From positions 1 through 64,000 of the forward strand of contig JAWLAB010000004.1 of assembly GCA_041395665.1 (NCBI GenBank): a stretch of DNA of 64,000 nt. Reading direction: 5' to 3'. Made by a program: the position numbers and the translations under genes. This DNA comes from Pseudomonadales bacterium (GTDB lineage: Bacteria > Pseudomonadota > Gammaproteobacteria > Pseudomonadales > UBA7239). Under the pieces are notes generated by a model that was not told the origin of the DNA, did no database searches, and worked only from the letters and a program-made list of their open reading frames with translations. Of the stretch, positions 42,581-52,289 are shown one piece after another. Each line of letters opens with the position of its first letter. Position 1 is the stretch's first letter.

Positions 42581-43321
42581 ATGACAACTCCTGCTGTGAA
42601 ATCTGCAAAATTGCAGCACATTGCTCTGATTATGGATGGCAATAATCGCTGGGCAAAACAGCGTAGTTTGCCCGGTGTGGCTGGCCACAAGAAAGGTGTT
42701 GAACGGGTGCGTGATGTGCTCGGTGCTGCAAAAGATGCAGGAGTGCCTTACATAACCGTTTTTGCTTTTAGTTCAGAAAACTGGCAGAGACCATCGAAAG
42801 AAGTGGATGCATTGATGGGTTTGTTCTCGCTGTATCTTTCTAATGAAAAGAAAAAAATGAAAGAGGAGAGTGTAAGCCTGAGGGTTATTGGTGATCGCAC
42901 TCGGTTTTCGCCAAAATTATTGAAGCTTATTGATGAGGCTGAAGCGTTTACTGCTGGTGGTGAACGCGTGCTGTCGATTGCTGCCGATTATGGTGGTCGT
43001 TGGGATATCACCAATACGGCAAGAAAATTGGCGGAAGCTTGTGTGCGTGGTGATATGACGCCAGCCGACATTGATGAGCAGTTGGTCAATCGAACCATGA
43101 GTTTGGGTGATTTACCGCCAGTGGATTTATTGATACGCACCGGTGGTGAAAAGCGCATCAGTAACTTTTTGCTGTGGCATGCTGCTTATGCTGAACTGTA
43201 TTTTTCGGATTTGTTTTGGCCCGATTTTGATGCGGATGCGATGCGCGTTGCCATCAGTGATTTCTATACGCGCCAACGCCGTTTTGGTTTGTCTGGCGAT
43301 CAGGTAAGTGCCGGTGCTTAA
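42581..43321 (+). CDS. uppS: Undecaprenyl diphosphate synthase
   Basis: This cis-prenyltransferase adds isopentenyl units to farnesyl diphosphate to make the lipid carrier for wall and O-antigen synthesis. The 246-residue protein has HIALIMDGNNRWAKQR with the catalytic aspartate, GHKKGVERVRDV, FAFSSENWQRP, and DLLIRTGGEKRISNFLLWH. It overlaps cdsA by 14 bases. MEP-pathway genes dxr and ispG, which supply its substrates, are in the same window. Confidence 0.98.
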   Translation: MTTPAVKSAKLQHIALIMDGNNRWAKQRSLPGVAGHKKGVERVRDVLGAAKDAGVPYITVFAFSSENWQRPSKEVDALMGLFSLYLSNEKKKMKEESVSLRVIGDRTRFSPKLLKLIDEAEAFTAGGERVLSIAADYGGRWDITNTARKLAEACVRGDMTPADIDEQLVNRTMSLGDLPPVDLLIRTGGEKRISNFLLWHAAYAELYFSDLFWPDFDADAMRVAISDFYTRQRRFGLSGDQVSAGA

Positions 43322-44135
43322 AACACGAATCATCACGGCGTGTTGTTTGGCGGCTGGATTGGCTGTTGTATTGTTGTTATTTTCATTTCACGCTTTTGTT
43401 GCACTGTTCTCATTGATTTTTTTGGTAGCTGCTGGCGAGTGGGCCAATATGGTGGGTTTGGCACAGCGTGGCCAGCAAGTTGCTTATGCTGGTGTGATGG
43501 CTTGTGCGATGTTGGCTTTGTTTTTTTTAGACGCGTATCAGGCGGGAAGTGTTTTAACTGTCAGTTTAGCTTTGTCTGTATTGGGCTGGGTTTTAACATT
43601 TGTTGCTGTTCGTCGTTATCCCAATGTCAAACTATTCGAGCATCCTAATGTTTTGTTGTTTTTAGGATTTTGGTTGTTACTGCCGGCTTGGCTTGGCATG
43701 TTGTTTTTGCAGCCTTTAGTGGCGCACAGTGGTTTAGTTTGGTTGGTGATTGCCATTATTGCAGCAGCCGATATTGGCGCTTATTTTGCGGGTCGTCGTT
43801 TTGGAAAACATAAGTTGGCAGAGCGTGTCAGCCCAAATAAAACATGGGAAGGTTTTTGGGGTGGTGTTTTAGCGAATATTGTTTTAGCTGTGTTGGTGGC
43901 TGTGTTTTGTAATGTAAGCGTACTCAAAAGCTTTGTGTTGATTGTATCTGTGATGCTCATTTCTTGCGCTTCTGTGCTGGGAGATTTGTTTGAAAGCATG
44001 GTGAAGCGTGCGCGCGGTATTAAAGACAGCAGTCAATTGTTGCCAGGGCACGGCGGCGTGATGGATCGTATCGACGGCTGGACAGCGGCTGTGCCTGTGT
44101 TTGCTTTGCTGTATTTGTGGGGCGCTGTGTTATGA
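43308..44135 (+). CDS. cdsA: Phosphatidate cytidylyltransferase (CDP-diglyceride synthase)
   Basis: This inner-membrane enzyme makes CDP-diacylglycerol from phosphatidate and CTP for all phospholipids. The 275-residue protein has about eight hydrophobic segments and the C-terminal signature SCASVLGDLFESMVKRARGIKDSS followed by LPGHGGVMDRIDG (positions about 223-262). VSPNKTWEGFWGG is the conserved cytoplasmic loop. It overlaps uppS by 14 bases and dxr by 4 bases, so this run of genes is translationally coupled. The start codon is not ATG (GTG at 43308). Confidence 0.97.
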   Translation: MPVLKTRIITACCLAAGLAVVLLLFSFHAFVALFSLIFLVAAGEWANMVGLAQRGQQVAYAGVMACAMLALFFLDAYQAGSVLTVSLALSVLGWVLTFVAVRRYPNVKLFEHPNVLLFLGFWLLLPAWLGMLFLQPLVAHSGLVWLVIAIIAAADIGAYFAGRRFGKHKLAERVSPNKTWEGFWGGVLANIVLAVLVAVFCNVSVLKSFVLIVSVMLISCASVLGDLFESMVKRARGIKDSSQLLPGHGGVMDRIDGWTAAVPVFALLYLWGAVL

Positions 44136-45316
44136 GTGCTGTGCAGTCCATTACTGTTTTGGGTTCCACCGGTTCTATTGGCGTTAGCTCTTTGGATGTG
44201 GTCGCACAGCATCCCAATCGCTACAAAATTTTTGCGCTAACCGCCAATCAGCGTATTGATGTTTTGCTCGCGCAGTGCAAACAGTTTGTGCCGCAGTTTG
44301 CTGTAGTGGCGGATGTCAATGCAGCAGAGAAATTTGCACAAATGTTGCAGCAAGCTGGATTGGCGACAGAGGTGTTGTCTGGTGTAGACGGCTTAGAGTT
44401 TGTCGCTGCGCATCAATCTGTTGATACAGTGATGGCGGCAATTGTGGGTTTTGCTGGCTTGGCGCCCACGCTGGCTGCTGTGAATGCTGGCAAAAAAATC
44501 CTGCTGGCAAATAAAGAAGCTTTAGTATGTGCTGGGCATTTATTTGTGCAGGCGGTGCAAAAATCTGGTGCAACGCTGTTGCCTATCGACAGCGAACACA
44601 ATGCTATTTTTCAGTGTTTGCCTTACGGGAAATCTTTGCAGGATGCCGGTGTTAATCGTTTAATTTTGACAGCATCCGGCGGACCATTTCGCCATGCATC
44701 GTTAGAAGAAATGCGTGCTGTAACGCCGCAACAAGCGTGTGCACATCCCAATTGGAGCATGGGGCAAAAAATTTCTGTCGATTCTGCAACGATGATGAAT
44801 AAAGGTTTGGAGTTGATCGAAGCGTGTCGCTTGTTTGATATTGCACATGACAAAGTGGACATTGTGGTGCATCCGCAAAGCATCGTGCATTCGATGGTGG
44901 AATATGTGGATGGCTCCACGCTCGCGCAATTAGGCTGTCCTGATATGCGCACGCCAATTGCGTACGGTTTAGCGTGGCCTGAACGCATTGATGCTGGCGT
45001 GCAGCGTTTGAATTTTGCTTCTGCTATGCAACTGGAGTTTTTTCCGCCAGATGAAGTGCGCTTTCCTGCGTTGCGTTTAGCGCGCGAAGTCTTACAAAAA
45101 GAAGGCAGTGCGCCAGCCGTTTTGAATGCAGCGAACGAAGTGGGAGTGGCCGCATTTTTGGCAGAGCAGTTACCGTTTACAGGCATTGTTGAAGTGGTTG
45201 AGCGCGTGTTGTGTGCGTTGGCTGATCTCCCTGTTGCGCCTGATATAGCAGCTTTGATTGCTGTCGATAGCAAGGCGAGAGCGCAAGCCGAATACGAGGT
45301 GGCAAGTTATGGCTGA
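44132..45316 (+). CDS. dxr: 1-deoxy-D-xylulose 5-phosphate reductoisomerase
   Basis: Dxr commits carbon to the MEP isoprenoid pathway by rearranging and reducing DXP with NADPH. The 394-residue protein has the NADPH loop TVLGSTGSIGVSSLDVV, ILLANKEALVCAG, LLPIDSEHNAIFQCL, the flexible loop TASGGPFR, and SVDSATMMNKGLELIEA. I use the ATG at 44132, inside the ATGA overlap with the cdsA stop. The end overlaps rseP by 8 bases. Confidence 0.98.
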   Translation: MSAVQSITVLGSTGSIGVSSLDVVAQHPNRYKIFALTANQRIDVLLAQCKQFVPQFAVVADVNAAEKFAQMLQQAGLATEVLSGVDGLEFVAAHQSVDTVMAAIVGFAGLAPTLAAVNAGKKILLANKEALVCAGHLFVQAVQKSGATLLPIDSEHNAIFQCLPYGKSLQDAGVNRLILTASGGPFRHASLEEMRAVTPQQACAHPNWSMGQKISVDSATMMNKGLELIEACRLFDIAHDKVDIVVHPQSIVHSMVEYVDGSTLAQLGCPDMRTPIAYGLAWPERIDAGVQRLNFASAMQLEFFPPDEVRFPALRLAREVLQKEGSAPAVLNAANEVGVAAFLAEQLPFTGIVEVVERVLCALADLPVAPDIAALIAVDSKARAQAEYEVASYG

Positions 45317-46694
45317 TGCAACCGCGATTTGGCAATCCATGGCAGGATTTTTTTGGTCAACTGGTGCTTTTATTGTGGCGATTGCTGTTTTGGTCGCTGT
45401 GCATGAGTTTGGTCATTTCTGGGTTGCCCGTAAGTTGGGCGTCAAAGTCTTACGGTTTTCCATTGGCTTCGGAAAAGCATTGTGGTGCCGCACAGATAAA
45501 ACGGGCTGTGAGTTTGTGGTAGCTGCTATCCCTTTGGGTGGCTATGTCAAAATGCTGGACGAGCGCGAAGCGCCTGTCGCTGAGGCTGAATTGCATTGCA
45601 GCTTTAATCGCCAACCTGTGTGGAAGCGCAGCTTGATCGTACTGGCCGGGCCTATGGCTAATTTTTTGCTGGCCGCTATTTTATTCTCGATACTGTTTTC
45701 TGGCAGTCAGCTGAGCTTGGCACCGACTGTCGGTAAAGTTACGCCCGATTCATTGGCCGCGCGTGCTGGCATGCAAGCAGGGCAAGAAATCATTGCTGTG
45801 GATGGTGTTGCAACTGTTTCTCGGGCCGATGTTTTGGAGGCGTTGATTGCTCGTATTGGTGATACGGGTGATTTGGCAATCACTGTGCGCTTTGCCGAGA
45901 ATGAAACAACCTATGAATTGTTGGTTGGGCTACAGAGTTGGTTGGCCGATACAGAGGTGCCGGATCCCATTGCAGGGTTGGGATTCCAGTTTTATGAACC
46001 ACCTTTTGTACTGGTGCGCGATGTGCTGCCAGAAGGTAGGGCAGCACAGGCTGGGCTACGAGCCGAAGATGTGATTGAAACGCTGGATGGCCAAGCGGTT
46101 GAAGGGATTGAAACTTGGCTTGGAAGCGTGCGAAGCAAGCCAGAGCAAGCGCTAAAGTTGGGTGTGCGCCGCGAAGGTGTATTGAAGGAGATAGTCGTAA
46201 AGCCGGCAAAAGTTATTGATTCAAAAGGGGAAGTTATAGGTCAAATTGGTGCGCAAATTGGCTCTCCTCCCATGGATGAGCGTTACATTCGCTATACGCG
46301 TAAGTCACCATTACAGGCTTTGCACCAAGGCATTACAGAGACTCTCAGCCAGTCAAAGCTTTTGTTGGTTACGCTACAAAAGTTGTTTGTTGGACATCTG
46401 TCACCAAAGAACTTGAGTGGTCCCCTCGGCATTGCTAAAGTGGCCGGCGATTCGGCGGAGCACGGCTTGGCTGTGTTTTGCCGTATGCTTGCCGTTCTTA
46501 GCATTAATTTGGGTGTCGTGAATTTGCTGCCCATCCCCGTGTTGGATGGCGGCTTGCTGCTGCTCTATTTGATCGAGGCAGCTAAAGGCAGTCCTGTGCC
46601 AGAGAAAGTTCAGTTATTAGGTACTCAAATTGGCATGGCATTAATAGCCAGTTTGATGGTGTTTGCTATTTATAACGATGTGTTGCGCTTGTAG
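45309..46694 (+). CDS. rseP: Site-2 zinc metalloprotease RseP
   Basis: RseP cleaves anti-sigma-E RseA and remnant signal peptides within the inner membrane. The 461-residue protein has the zinc motif HEFGH at residues 32-36, a periplasmic region with two PDZ domains (around APTVGKVTPDSLAARAGMQAG and VRDVLPEGRAAQAGL), and the second active-site motif NLLPIPVLDGG near the C-terminus. The ATG at 45309 overlaps dxr by 8 bases; the longer frame upstream is shadow. bamA follows after 74 bases, and sigma-E controls such envelope genes in relatives. Confidence 0.97.
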   Translation: MADATAIWQSMAGFFWSTGAFIVAIAVLVAVHEFGHFWVARKLGVKVLRFSIGFGKALWCRTDKTGCEFVVAAIPLGGYVKMLDEREAPVAEAELHCSFNRQPVWKRSLIVLAGPMANFLLAAILFSILFSGSQLSLAPTVGKVTPDSLAARAGMQAGQEIIAVDGVATVSRADVLEALIARIGDTGDLAITVRFAENETTYELLVGLQSWLADTEVPDPIAGLGFQFYEPPFVLVRDVLPEGRAAQAGLRAEDVIETLDGQAVEGIETWLGSVRSKPEQALKLGVRREGVLKEIVVKPAKVIDSKGEVIGQIGAQIGSPPMDERYIRYTRKSPLQALHQGITETLSQSKLLLVTLQKLFVGHLSPKNLSGPLGIAKVAGDSAEHGLAVFCRMLAVLSINLGVVNLLPIPVLDGGLLLLYLIEAAKGSPVPEKVQLLGTQIGMALIASLMVFAIYNDVLRL

Positions 46695-46768
46695 CTGTAC
46701 GCCGTTGTGTTGAGAAAATAAAGCGTTGATTAATGTGTTTGCGCTTGGGTGCAAACAAGGGATTCTGA

Positions 46769-49391
46769 GTGATTGAGATGTTGAAAAAACTAGTATTGTT
46801 AGCTGGGCTGTTAATGGCTTTGGCTGCGTCTGTTGTACATGCGGAAGGCACCTTCAAAATTGCAGATATTCGTATCGACGGTTTGCAACGCGTTTCACCA
46901 GGTTCTGTGTTTGCTGCGCTACCTGTTAGTACCGGTGATGAAATCGAATTCAGTCAACTACAAGAATTAACGCGTGCATTGTTTCGTACGGGCTACTTTG
47001 ACGATATTCAAATTAATCGCGATCACGATGTGTTGGTTATTAAAGTGGTGGAGCGCCCAACCATTGCGGAAATTAGTATTTCTGGCAACAAGTTGATCAA
47101 AACGGAAGAATTAAGTAGTGCCTTAAAAAAAGCGGGCATGACAGAAGGGCAAATCTATAAGCCATCAACACTTGAGGCGATGGGTTCTGAATTAGAAAGG
47201 CAGTATGTCGGTCAAGGGCGTTACGGTGCAAAAGTAAAAACAGAAGTGCGCGAGTTGCCGCGTAATCGAGTCGGTATTTCTATTGGGATCGACGAAGGAG
47301 AAGTGGCGCGTATCAAGGCTATTAATATTATCGGTAACAGCGTTTTCGCCACAGAAGATTTATTGGATTTGTTTCAGTCTGAGCCTTCAAATTGGTTGTC
47401 GTGGGCTACTAGTAATGACAAATATGCTCGTGAAAAAATGGAGGGAGATTTAGAGCGGTTGCGTTCTTATTATATGGATCGTGGCTATTTGCGTTTCGAT
47501 ATTGAGTCCACGCAAGTGTCTTTGTCTGATGATAAAGAGGCTATTTTTATTACAGTGAATATTCATGAAGGTGATGTTTATACGGTCAGCCAAATTGATT
47601 TTTCTGGTCAGCTGATTGTGCCGGAAGAAGAAATGCACAGCTTAGTGACATTAAAGCAGGGCGAAACTTTTTCACAAGTTAACTTGACTAACTCGCAGAC
47701 GGCACTTTCAAAGCGTTTGGGAAGTGAGGGGTACACCTACGCTGAGGTGAAATCCATTCCTGAAAGAAACGAAGCGGATAAAACAGTAAAAATTACTTTC
47801 TCCGTCATTCCGCATCATCGTGTTTATGTCAATCGAATCAACTTTAGAGGTAACACGAAAACTTCAGATGAAGTGTTGCGTCGAGAAATGCGTCAAATGG
47901 AATCTGCAACGGCTGATTCTTCAAAAATTGAGCAGTCAAAAACGCGTTTGGAGCGTCTGGGGTATTTTAAAACGGTTGATGTGAAAACAACGGATGTGCC
48001 GGGAACCGGTGATCAAATCGATGTGGAGTACGCAGTAGAAGAGCAGCCTTCTGGCAGCATCGGTGCAAGTATCGGTTTTGCACAAGGATCGGGATTGATT
48101 CTGGGTGGAAGTATTCAGCAGGATAATTTCTTGGGAACAGGGAAAAAAGTTGGCTTAAATATCAGCACCAGCTCTTACATGGACCAAATCAGTTTTTCTT
48201 ATATGGATCCTTATTACACGGCAGATGGAGTTAGTCGCGGTTTTAATGTGTATTACACCTCTCGTGATTTAGAAAACTACAACGTTGCTGATTATTCAGT
48301 CGATAGTTACGGCGTAGATATGAATTTTGGATACCCTATTTCTGAAATTGAAAGATTGGGCTTTGGTGTGGGCTATGTACACAACTCTATTAAAGTAGGC
48401 TCTTCTCCCCCACAGGAAATATCTGGTACTCCTGCATCGATTCCAGATCCTAGTATTCCCTATGTTGATCAATCATGCTTGTCTGATCTCACTACTTGTG
48501 CGCCGCAGTCACCTGTTGACGGTGTGTACACGGGTATGACGGCTGGACCCGCTTACAAAGGCTTCTTGGATCGCCATGGAAATAGCTTTGATGACATCAA
48601 ATTAACGGCAACATGGAGCCAGTCCACGCTCAATAAAGCTAAATTACCCACGAGTGGTTTTTCACAGAGCCTTGCATTTGAAGGAACCGCTCCTGGTATT
48701 AGTGATCTTGAATATTTCAAAGCGGTTTATCGCGGTCAGGTCTTTAAGCCGCTTAACGATAAATACACGCTGAGATTCCGTGGGCGTTTTGGTTTTGGTG
48801 CCGGCTATGGCGGTACGGACGAGTTGCCCTTTTTTGAAAACTTTTATGCAGGTGGATTTGGCTCGGTTCGTGGGTATAAGCGAAATACATTAGGGCCGCG
48901 CGGAACACCTGCTCGTGCGTATCAATACGCGGTCATGCCTGATGGGCAGTTAGCCTATGTTGCGAGAACTTCTGCTTCAGGCGATGAAACCCTGGTAGAG
49001 GGCATTTCCTACGACGGCAATGATGATCCTGTTGGTGGAAATGTTGTCATAGACGGCAGTGTTGAACTGATTGTTCCCACGCCGTTTGTGAAGGATCAAT
49101 CCTCTATGCAGACTTCAGTATTCTTTGATTTTGGTAATGTATACGACACCACTTGTAGTGATGCAGTGCCCACTATTGTTGGCGCTAATGTCGTCGAGAC
49201 CTTACGGTGGCAAACAAGTCAATTGCTCTGGCTTGAGCTTTAGCCCCGGAGATTTGCGCTATTCAACTGGTGTTGGCTTGACATGGGTGACTGGTTTTGG
49301 ACCGCTGATGTTTAGTGTGGCGAAGCCGCTGAATGCGGGTAGCGATGATGAGTCCGAGGTGTTCCAATTCTCAATGGGGCAAACTTTCTAA
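46769..49391 (+). CDS. bamA: Outer-membrane assembly factor BamA, reading frame broken near 49200
   Basis: BamA is the essential beta-barrel that inserts outer-membrane proteins. A signal peptide (VLLAGLLMALAASVVHA) is followed by five POTRA domains and a barrel with the loop-6 motif GSVRGYKRNTLGPRG. The frame from the GTG at 46769 (or ATG at 46778) ends prematurely at 49243, but in the +1 frame the barrel continues through GDLRYSTGVGLTWVTGFGPL to the beta-signal FQFSMGQTF and a stop at 49391. Removing one T in CCTTACGG at 49200-49205 gives an uninterrupted gene. Since BamA cannot function without its last strand, I treat this as a sequence error. An extracellular loop near residues 551-595 carries a Cys570/Cys577 pair. 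Confidence 0.93.
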
Positions 49392-49469
49392 AAAAGTCAC
49401 GATTTCTTGATGTTGTTTTGTGTAGCATGAACGGCTGTTTTTTTAACTGATGTAATGTGGGGTTGTACT

Positions 49470-49972
49470 GTGAAAAGAATGATGAGAACGGTAGTTGCTG
49501 TTGTTGCTTTGATGTCTGTATCAGTAGTATTTGCTGATGGTGGTAAAGTGGCTGTACTAGATGTGCAAGAAGCTATTTTGAATACCAGCATGGCTAAATC
49601 TGAAATGAAAGCTTTTGAAGCGCGCTCAGATATTTCAAAATGATCAATGATGCAGAAAAACTCAAAAAAGATATTTCCAATTTGCGCACAGACCTTGAGA
49701 AAGGTGGTAGTCAAGAAAAACAAAAAACAATTGAATTCAAGCAGGCTGATTTTGAATTGATTGTGCGTAAATTGAATGCAGAACGTCAGGTAGCTGGTAA
49801 GCGTTTAATGGATAACATTGGTCCTCGTTTAGAAAGTGCAGTAAAAAGCATTGTCGATTCTGAAGGTATTGGCCTGTTGTTAGATAGAAAAGCAGTCATT
49901 CATGCCAATGGATCTTTCGATATCACGGCAAAAGTGACAGATAAATTAAATACATCATCCAGTAAGAAATAA
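49470..49972 (+). CDS. skp: Periplasmic chaperone Skp (OmpH), frame broken near 49638
   Basis: Skp is a trimeric periplasmic chaperone that holds unfolded outer-membrane proteins on the way to BAM. A signal peptide (KRMMRTVVAVVALMSVSVVFA) is followed by GKVAVLDVQEAILNTSMAKSE, then a long coiled-coil with MINDAEKLKKDISNLRTDLEK and AERQVAGKRLMDNIGPRLES. The first frame stops at 49643 and the second begins at 49640; adding one A to the A-run at 49637-49640 joins them as ISKMINDAEKL. The defect is therefore in a homopolymer. The start is taken as the GTG at 49470. It lies between bamA and lpxD as usual. Confidence 0.9.
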
Positions 49973-49974
49973 AA

Positions 49975-51030
49975 ATGTCGCGAGGATATACGCTCGCTGA
50001 GATTGCCGAGCGTCTCTCCCTAACTTTATCGGGAGTTTCGGCGCTCGATGCAAGCCAGCGAGTTGTTCGCGGCCTTGCAACACTCGCTGCTGCAAATAAT
50101 GAGCGTGTCAGTTTTTTTTCAAATCCAGCTTACCGTAACCAACTGCAATCAACGCAAGCGGCCGCCGTCATACTCAAATCTGAATTGGTTGCAGATTGCC
50201 CAGTACCTTGTTTGATTTCTGAAAATCCCTATCTGGACTATGCGCGACTCTCTTCGTTGTTTGCTGAGGCGCCCTATACAAATGTAGGTATTCATCCTAG
50301 CGCTGTTGTGGCCGCATCGGCTCAAGTCGCAACGACGGCTGTTATTGGTGCGCACTGTGTGGTTTCTGAAAATGCAGTCATCGGCAACGGTGTTGTGCTT
50401 GGAGCTGGCTGTTTTGTTGGGAGAGGTAGTACCGTTGGTGCGAATAGCTTGATACACCCGCGCGTGACGATATATCACAATGTACAAGTTGGTGAGAATT
50501 GCATTCTGCATAGTGGAGTTGTTATTGGTGCAGATGGATTTGGTTTTGCCCCCAATTTTTCTGATCAAGAAAGCAATGGTTGGCAAAAAATTCATCAATT
50601 GGGTGGTGTGGTAATTGGTAACCGTGTTGAGATTGGTGCGAACACTTGTATTGATCGCGGTGCATTGGATGATACCGTGATTGAGGATGGCGTTATCATC
50701 GATAACCTTGTGCAAATTGCGCACAATGTGAAGATTGGTAAGTACACGGCCATCGCGGCCTGCACGGGCATCGCTGGCAGTACAGAAATTGGTGAACATT
50801 GCACGATTGCTGGAGCGGTGGGTATTGTCGGGCATTTGCGTATTGCTGATCGTGTGCACATCACCGCAAAAAGTTTGGTGACTGGTTCGATTACAGAAGC
50901 GGGCTCATATTCATCGGGAACCGCGCTGACAAAAACAGCCGCTTGGCGCAAAAGTGCAGTGCGGTTTTTACAGTTGGAGTCTTTGTTTCAGCGCGTGCGA
51001 GCACTCGAAAATAAACGCAATCATTCGTAG
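49975..51030 (+). CDS. lpxD: UDP-3-O-(3-hydroxyacyl)glucosamine N-acyltransferase
   Basis: LpxD adds the second hydroxyacyl chain in lipid A synthesis, using acyl-ACP. The 351-residue protein has an N-terminal uridine-binding domain, a left-handed beta-helix of hexapeptide repeats (VVSENAVIGNGVVLGAGCFV and similar), the motif VVIGADGFGFAP, and the catalytic-histidine region LVQIAHNVKIGKYTAIAA. A C-terminal helix contacts acyl carrier protein. It starts 2 bases after skp and is intact. fabZ and lpxA follow. Confidence 0.98.
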   Translation: MSRGYTLAEIAERLSLTLSGVSALDASQRVVRGLATLAAANNERVSFFSNPAYRNQLQSTQAAAVILKSELVADCPVPCLISENPYLDYARLSSLFAEAPYTNVGIHPSAVVAASAQVATTAVIGAHCVVSENAVIGNGVVLGAGCFVGRGSTVGANSLIHPRVTIYHNVQVGENCILHSGVVIGADGFGFAPNFSDQESNGWQKIHQLGGVVIGNRVEIGANTCIDRGALDDTVIEDGVIIDNLVQIAHNVKIGKYTAIAACTGIAGSTEIGEHCTIAGAVGIVGHLRIADRVHITAKSLVTGSITEAGSYSSGTALTKTAAWRKSAVRFLQLESLFQRVRALENKRNHS

Positions 51031-51058
51031 TTTTTACGATTTATAAAAGGTAATAAAT

Positions 51059-51499
51059 ATGTTGATGGATGTAAAAGAAATTCGCGAATATTTGCCGCAT
51101 CGCTATCCATTTCTTTTGGTGGATCGCGTTGTGGAGTTGAAAGAGGGCGAATCGATTGTTGCTTTCAAAAATATCACCATCAATGAGGCTATTTTTAATG
51201 GCCACTTTCCCGATATTCCGGTATTTCCTGGCGTTTTAATTATTGAAGCAATGGCGCAGGCTGCTGGTATTCTTGGCTTCAAAACCATGAATAAAAAGCC
51301 GCAGGACGGTTCTATTTATTATTTTGTCGGTGCGGATGATGTGCGCTTCAAGCGCCCTGTTGTACCGGGGGATCGCTTGCGTTTGGAAGCGAGTATTATT
51401 TCTGAGAAGCGTGGTATTTGGAAATTTGCTTGCCGCGCTTTTGTTGATGATGAGTTGGCCAGTGAAGGCACTATTTTGTGTGCTGATCGCAAAGTGTGA
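51059..51499 (+). CDS. fabZ: 3-hydroxyacyl-ACP dehydratase
   Basis: FabZ dehydrates 3-hydroxyacyl-ACP in fatty-acid elongation and competes with LpxA and LpxD for 3-hydroxymyristoyl-ACP. The 146-residue hotdog protein has IREYLPHRYPFLLVDRV and the catalytic pair His49 (FNGHFP) and Glu63 (GVLIIEAMAQAAG). The end overlaps lpxA by 4 bases (GTGA), coupling the two enzymes that share a substrate. Confidence 0.98.
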   Translation: MLMDVKEIREYLPHRYPFLLVDRVVELKEGESIVAFKNITINEAIFNGHFPDIPVFPGVLIIEAMAQAAGILGFKTMNKKPQDGSIYYFVGADDVRFKRPVVPGDRLRLEASIISEKRGIWKFACRAFVDDELASEGTILCADRKV

Positions 51500-52278
51500 G
51501 CGCAGTAATGATTGATCCTCGTGCCATTGTTGATCCTCAAGCACGTCTAGCCAACGATGTAAAGGTCGGGCCGTGGACAATCATCGGGCCTGGTGTAGAA
51601 ATTGGCGAAGGTACAGAAGTTGCCTCGCATTGTGTTTTGAAAGGCCCAACCGTTATTGGCAAACACAATCGCATTTTTCAATTTTCAACGGTGGGCGAGG
51701 ATACGCCAGATTTGAAATACCGCGGTGAAGAAACGCGTTTAGTGATTGGCGATCACAATGTGATTCGTGAAGGCGTCACGATTCACCGCGGTACGATTCA
51801 AGACCGTGCTGAAACAACGATTGGCAACCATAATTTGTTGATGGCGTATGTGCATGTCGGGCATGACAGTGTGATTGGCGATCATACAATTTTGGTCAAT
51901 AACACAGCGTTAGCTGGCCATGTGCGCGTGAATGACTGGGCAATATTGGGCGGCTATACACTGGTGCATCAACGCGTCAGCATTGGCGCGCACGCATTTA
52001 CCGGCATGGGAACTGCTGTGGGCAAAGACATTCCTGCCTTTGTGTTGGCGTATGGTAATCCTGCAGAAGCGCGCGGAATTAATCTCGAAGGCTTAAAGCG
52101 ACGCGGCTTTACGCGTGAACAATTGACAGTGCTTAATCGTGCATACAAAGCAGTTTATCGTGAAGGTTTAACGCTGGAAGAGGCGCTGTCTGAGTTGGAA
52201 GTCATGCATTCTGATTGCCCGCCGCTCGATATTTTTATTGAATCTTTGCGCGGATCAACGCGTGGCATTGTTCGTTAG
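51496..52278 (+). CDS. lpxA: UDP-N-acetylglucosamine acyltransferase
   Basis: LpxA catalyses the first acylation of lipid A synthesis. The 260-residue protein has the left-handed beta-helix repeats VKVGPWTIIGPGVEIGEGTE and the catalytic histidine in YVHVGHDSVIG (His123), followed by ILVNNTALAGHV and FTGMGTAVGKDIPAFV. A C-terminal helical domain follows. Start is GTG at 51496 inside the fabZ end; an ATG four codons later is an alternative. Confidence 0.98.
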   Translation: MSAVMIDPRAIVDPQARLANDVKVGPWTIIGPGVEIGEGTEVASHCVLKGPTVIGKHNRIFQFSTVGEDTPDLKYRGEETRLVIGDHNVIREGVTIHRGTIQDRAETTIGNHNLLMAYVHVGHDSVIGDHTILVNNTALAGHVRVNDWAILGGYTLVHQRVSIGAHAFTGMGTAVGKDIPAFVLAYGNPAEARGINLEGLKRRGFTREQLTVLNRAYKAVYREGLTLEEALSELEVMHSDCPPLDIFIESLRGSTRGIVR

Positions 52279-52289
52279 TTGAATATTTT

